Positions 61,586 to 64,000 of a DNA stretch of 64,000 nt are shown one piece after another (the first letter of the stretch is position 1; each line of letters begins with the position of its first letter). The translations under genes and the position numbers were made by a program. The notes under the pieces were generated by a model. The model searched no databases. It was not told the origin of the DNA and saw only the letters and a program-made list of their open reading frames with translations. Origin of the DNA: an uncultured Aliiroseovarius sp. (GTDB lineage Bacteria > Pseudomonadota > Alphaproteobacteria > Rhodobacterales > Rhodobacteraceae); NCBI RefSeq assembly GCF_947497285.1, contig NZ_CANMFT010000005.1, positions 62,001 through 126,000 of the forward strand. Direction: 5' to 3'.

Positions 61586-62362
61586 ATGCGGTATCTAATG
61601 GGCTTTGTCGCCGTCGCGTCGGTTTCGGCTTGCGTCAGCAATGTTCCCGACAGCCGGGCGCCTTCCAATGTGGCACCCGCGACGGATCCAGTTTCCGGTG
61701 CGCCCCTGTCTGCCATGATTGAAGGCGGCTCTGTCACAAGCCAGTTGCTGGACGACGCGGGCGGCGCAAATGCCGCGCCCGGCATCTCGGACGAACAGGA
61801 TTTCAGCGCCGTGGCCGCCCGTGAGAGCATTGAAAGCGATGCGCAGCGTATCGAGAACTACCAGGCGGCTTACACACAAGTCGAGCCAGAGGCTGTGCCA
61901 GAGCGGCCCGCTGACAGTTCGGTGTCAATCGTGCAATACGCCCTGTCCACCACCAACAGTGTTGGGCAGCCAATCCATACCCGGTCAGCTTTGTCCGGAA
62001 CGGCAAGGGCTGAACGCAACTGCGCGCGCTACACATCCGCAGATTTCGCCCAGATCGCGTTTCTTGAAGCTGGCGGCCCCAAGCGCGACAAGAACGGGCT
62101 GGACCCAGATGGCGACGGCTTTGCCTGTGGGTGGGATCCCGCGCCTTTCCGCACAGCGCGCGGCGAGACCGCGCCCACCATTGTGACCGAGGAAACAGCC
62201 GTCAGCAAGGCTGAGCTTGAAGCGCTTGGCATCGAGACGGACACTCAGGTGCCTGTGGTCGATCCCGCGCTTGCGCCCGCTCCTGCGCCCACCCCCACCC
62301 CTCTTCCCGATCCGGACCCTGTGCCGCTGCCGGGTGCGACGCTGAACATCTCGAGCGAATAG
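61586..62362 (+). CDS. Excalibur-like Ca-binding lipoprotein/secreted protein with Pro-rich tail
   Basis: Lipobox-like SVSAC; GPKRDKNGLDPDGDGFACGWDPAPFR excalibur-type DxDxDG; tail APAPAPTPTPLPDPDPVPLPG. Confidence 0.75.
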   Translation: MRYLMGFVAVASVSACVSNVPDSRAPSNVAPATDPVSGAPLSAMIEGGSVTSQLLDDAGGANAAPGISDEQDFSAVAARESIESDAQRIENYQAAYTQVEPEAVPERPADSSVSIVQYALSTTNSVGQPIHTRSALSGTARAERNCARYTSADFAQIAFLEAGGPKRDKNGLDPDGDGFACGWDPAPFRTARGETAPTIVTEETAVSKAELEALGIETDTQVPVVDPALAPAPAPTPTPLPDPDPVPLPGATLNISSE

Positions 62363-63051
62363 TGCGGATCACGCCTTACCCGTCGCCCAATTGTGGACCG
62401 CGCCGGGACGGTTTGCGCCCTTCCTTTGTGGTGCTTCACTATACAGCGATGGCCGACCCCGACGACGCGCTGGATCGCTTGTGCGCACCAGAACATGAGG
62501 TGTCGGCGCATTACCTGATCCACCGCGCTGGCGGTCTTTTCCAAATGGTCGACGAAGACAAGCGTGCATGGCATGCGGGCGCTGGATCCTGGCGTGGACT
62601 GAACGATATCAACTCGCGATCCATTGGTATCGAGCTGGACAATGACGGGATGTCACCCTTTTCGCAGCCTCAGATGGCTTCGCTGGAGGCGCTGCTGCCA
62701 GAGATCATGACCCGTTGGGGCATTCCGCCCGAAGCCGTAATCGGGCATAGCGACTTGGCCCCCGATCGCAAGCGCGATCCAGGACGCCGGTTTGACTGGG
62801 CGCGTTTGGCGCAGCAAGGTTTGGCGGTTTGGCCGGATCGCGCGGATCATCGCGCGCCTGATGAACAGGCCTTTCTGGCTGACGCTGCGCGGTTCGGCTA
62901 TGCGTGCTCGGCCGGGTTGGAGGCGGTTCTGGATGCGATGCGCCAGCGCTTTCGCCCTTGGGCGACCGGGCCATTGGCGCCGCGTGACATGGGGATCATT
63001 GCAGACCTTGCCGCGCGCTTCCCCGTTGACCCGCCCTCTTCCATCGCCTAA
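62362..63051 (+). CDS. N-acetylmuramoyl-L-alanine amidase
   Basis: VLHYTAMADPDDALDRLCAPEHEVSAHYLIHRAGGLFQMVDEDKRAWHAGAGSWRGLNDINSRSIGIELDN, IGHSDLAPDRKRDPGRRFDW. GTG start overlapping the upstream stop. Confidence 0.93.
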   Translation: MRITPYPSPNCGPRRDGLRPSFVVLHYTAMADPDDALDRLCAPEHEVSAHYLIHRAGGLFQMVDEDKRAWHAGAGSWRGLNDINSRSIGIELDNDGMSPFSQPQMASLEALLPEIMTRWGIPPEAVIGHSDLAPDRKRDPGRRFDWARLAQQGLAVWPDRADHRAPDEQAFLADAARFGYACSAGLEAVLDAMRQRFRPWATGPLAPRDMGIIADLAARFPVDPPSSIA

Positions 63052-63061
63052 GCCGATCCTC

Positions 63062-63451
63062 GCGCGGATGGCTGGATGGCCGCGGGTGACTGGCAGGGCT
63101 TGCCCTGTCGTGACGCGAGGAAAGTCCGGACTCCACAAGGCAACGGTGCCGGGTAACGCCCGGCCGGGGAAACCCGAGGGAAAGCGCCACAGAGAAGAGA
63201 CGGCCCGCGCATGTCGCAGGCCACGGTGAAACGGTGGGGTAAGAGCCCACCGCGCGCTTGGCAACAAGGGCGGCACGGCAAGCCCCACCGGGAGCAATGC
63301 CTAATAGGGACCTTGCGGGGGCAACCCCAGGGCAGTCTTGGCCCAAAGGTCCGGGTTGGCAGCTTGAGGTGTCTGGTAACAGGCATCCTAGAGGAATGGT
63401 CATCCATGGTGGCAACACCTGGACAGAATCCGGCTTACAGGCCATCCGCGC
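63062..63451 (+). ncRNA. rnpB: RNase P RNA (bacterial type A)
   Basis: P1 stem GCGCGGATGGC (63062-63072) / GCCATCCGCGC (63441-63451); conserved GAGGAAAGTCCGGACTCC, AGAGGAATGGTCATC and ACAGAATCCGGCTTACAG. Confidence 0.95.
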
Positions 63452-63521
63452 ATAAATTCATGCCGCTTGGGCGCCGTTGCGCGCGTAGTTTCGGAACCCG
63501 CGCGAAAATCCCATTTGCCTG

Positions 63522-63549
63522 TTGACTCGGGGGCCAATGGCGGTAAAAG
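63522..63549 (+). promoter_or_regulatory. Candidate sigma70-type promoter of rpmG
   Basis: TTGACT - 16 bp - TAAAAG upstream of rpmG. Confidence 0.4.
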
Positions 63550-63606
63550 GCGGGTTCCAGAGATTTACCCGGGCGGGGTGCGCCCACCCGATGAGGAGCT
63601 GACGAC

Positions 63607-63774
63607 ATGGCGAAGCCGACCACTATCAAAATCCGCCTGAACTCGACCGCGGATACCGGCCACTTCTATGTGACCAAGAAAAACGCTCGCACCATGACCG
63701 AAAAAATGGTTGTGAAGAAATACGACCCGGTTGTGCGCAAGCACGTCGAGTATAAGGAAGGCAAGATCAAGTAA
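63607..63774 (+). CDS. rpmG: 50S ribosomal protein L33
   Basis: Manual translation [55 protein letters not shown]; too short for the ORF track. Confidence 0.96.
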   Translation: MAKPTTIKIRLNSTADTGHFYVTKKNARTMTEKMVVKKYDPVVRKHVEYKEGKIK

Positions 63775-63800
63775 GATCTTGTGACCCTGAACGAAAAAGA

Positions 63801-63827
63801 GCCGCGCTGAGATGCGCGGCTTTTTTT
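63801..63827 (+). terminator. Rho-independent terminator of rpmG
   Basis: GCCGCGC-TGAGAT-GCGCGGC followed by TTTTTTT. Confidence 0.9.
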
Positions 63828-63858
63828 GTTGTGCGATTGTAGAGCGAAATTGCCCGCC

Positions 63859-64000
63859 TCAGCGGTGCAGGATCTGCGTCGCCACTTTTTGCCCAATGAG
63901 GTAATAGGCATTCGGACCCGGGTGAAAGCCATCTTCGGCCATCATTTCAGGTGTAAGCGGAACATCGAATGGCATGTATTCCACACCTATTGCTTTAGCT
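63859..64000 (-). CDS. SGNH/GDSL-family hydrolase, C-terminal fragment (runs off window)
   Basis: Manual minus-strand translation AKAIGVEYMPFDVPLTPEMMAEDGFHPGPNAYYLIGQKVATQILHR*; DGFHPG is the catalytic Asp-x-x-His block. Confidence 0.75.
   Translation of the reverse strand, partial: AKAIGVEYMPFDVPLTPEMMAEDGFHPGPNAYYLIGQKVATQILHR

Noticed and set aside
62996-63445. 149-aa minus-strand ORF (MACKPDSVQVLPPW...)
   Set aside because: Antisense to rnpB; coding potential is an artefact of the structured RNA gene.

Overview
GC-rich alphaproteobacterial chromosome window, Rhodobacteraceae/Roseobacter-like by protein content. It is densely packed with mostly housekeeping genes: ubiA, rsmE, gshA, glpK, tdk, proC, lolCD, parE, truA, ileS, uvrC-pgsA-moaD-moaE, pcs, xerC, priA, prmA, purD, xseA, tadA, gatCA, rnpB and rpmG. 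The left edge carries the C-terminal part of an MttB-superfamily methyltransferase followed by an OYE-type flavin oxidoreductase. The right edge cuts into an SGNH/GDSL hydrolase. I saw no CRISPR array, transposase, prophage block, rRNA or tRNA. I did not find a clear multi-gene novel system. The best second-look candidates are non-coding or small: (1) a perfect 9-bp inverted repeat containing TGA-N9-TCA just upstream of a group III truncated haemoglobin; (2) a structured non-coding region between a small regulator-like gene and tdk; (3) a multi-hairpin element closed by a perfect 12-bp stem next to an orphan ORF; (4) two juxtaposed palindromes upstream of DUF484-xerC; (5) an inverted repeat centred on an exact DnaA-box sequence upstream of uvrC; (6) an unlisted 54-aa zinc-ribbon-like membrane protein after the S49 peptidase; and (7) a GNAT gene embedded between ycjX-like and ycjF-like genes. 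All functional names come from reading the translations; no database search was run.
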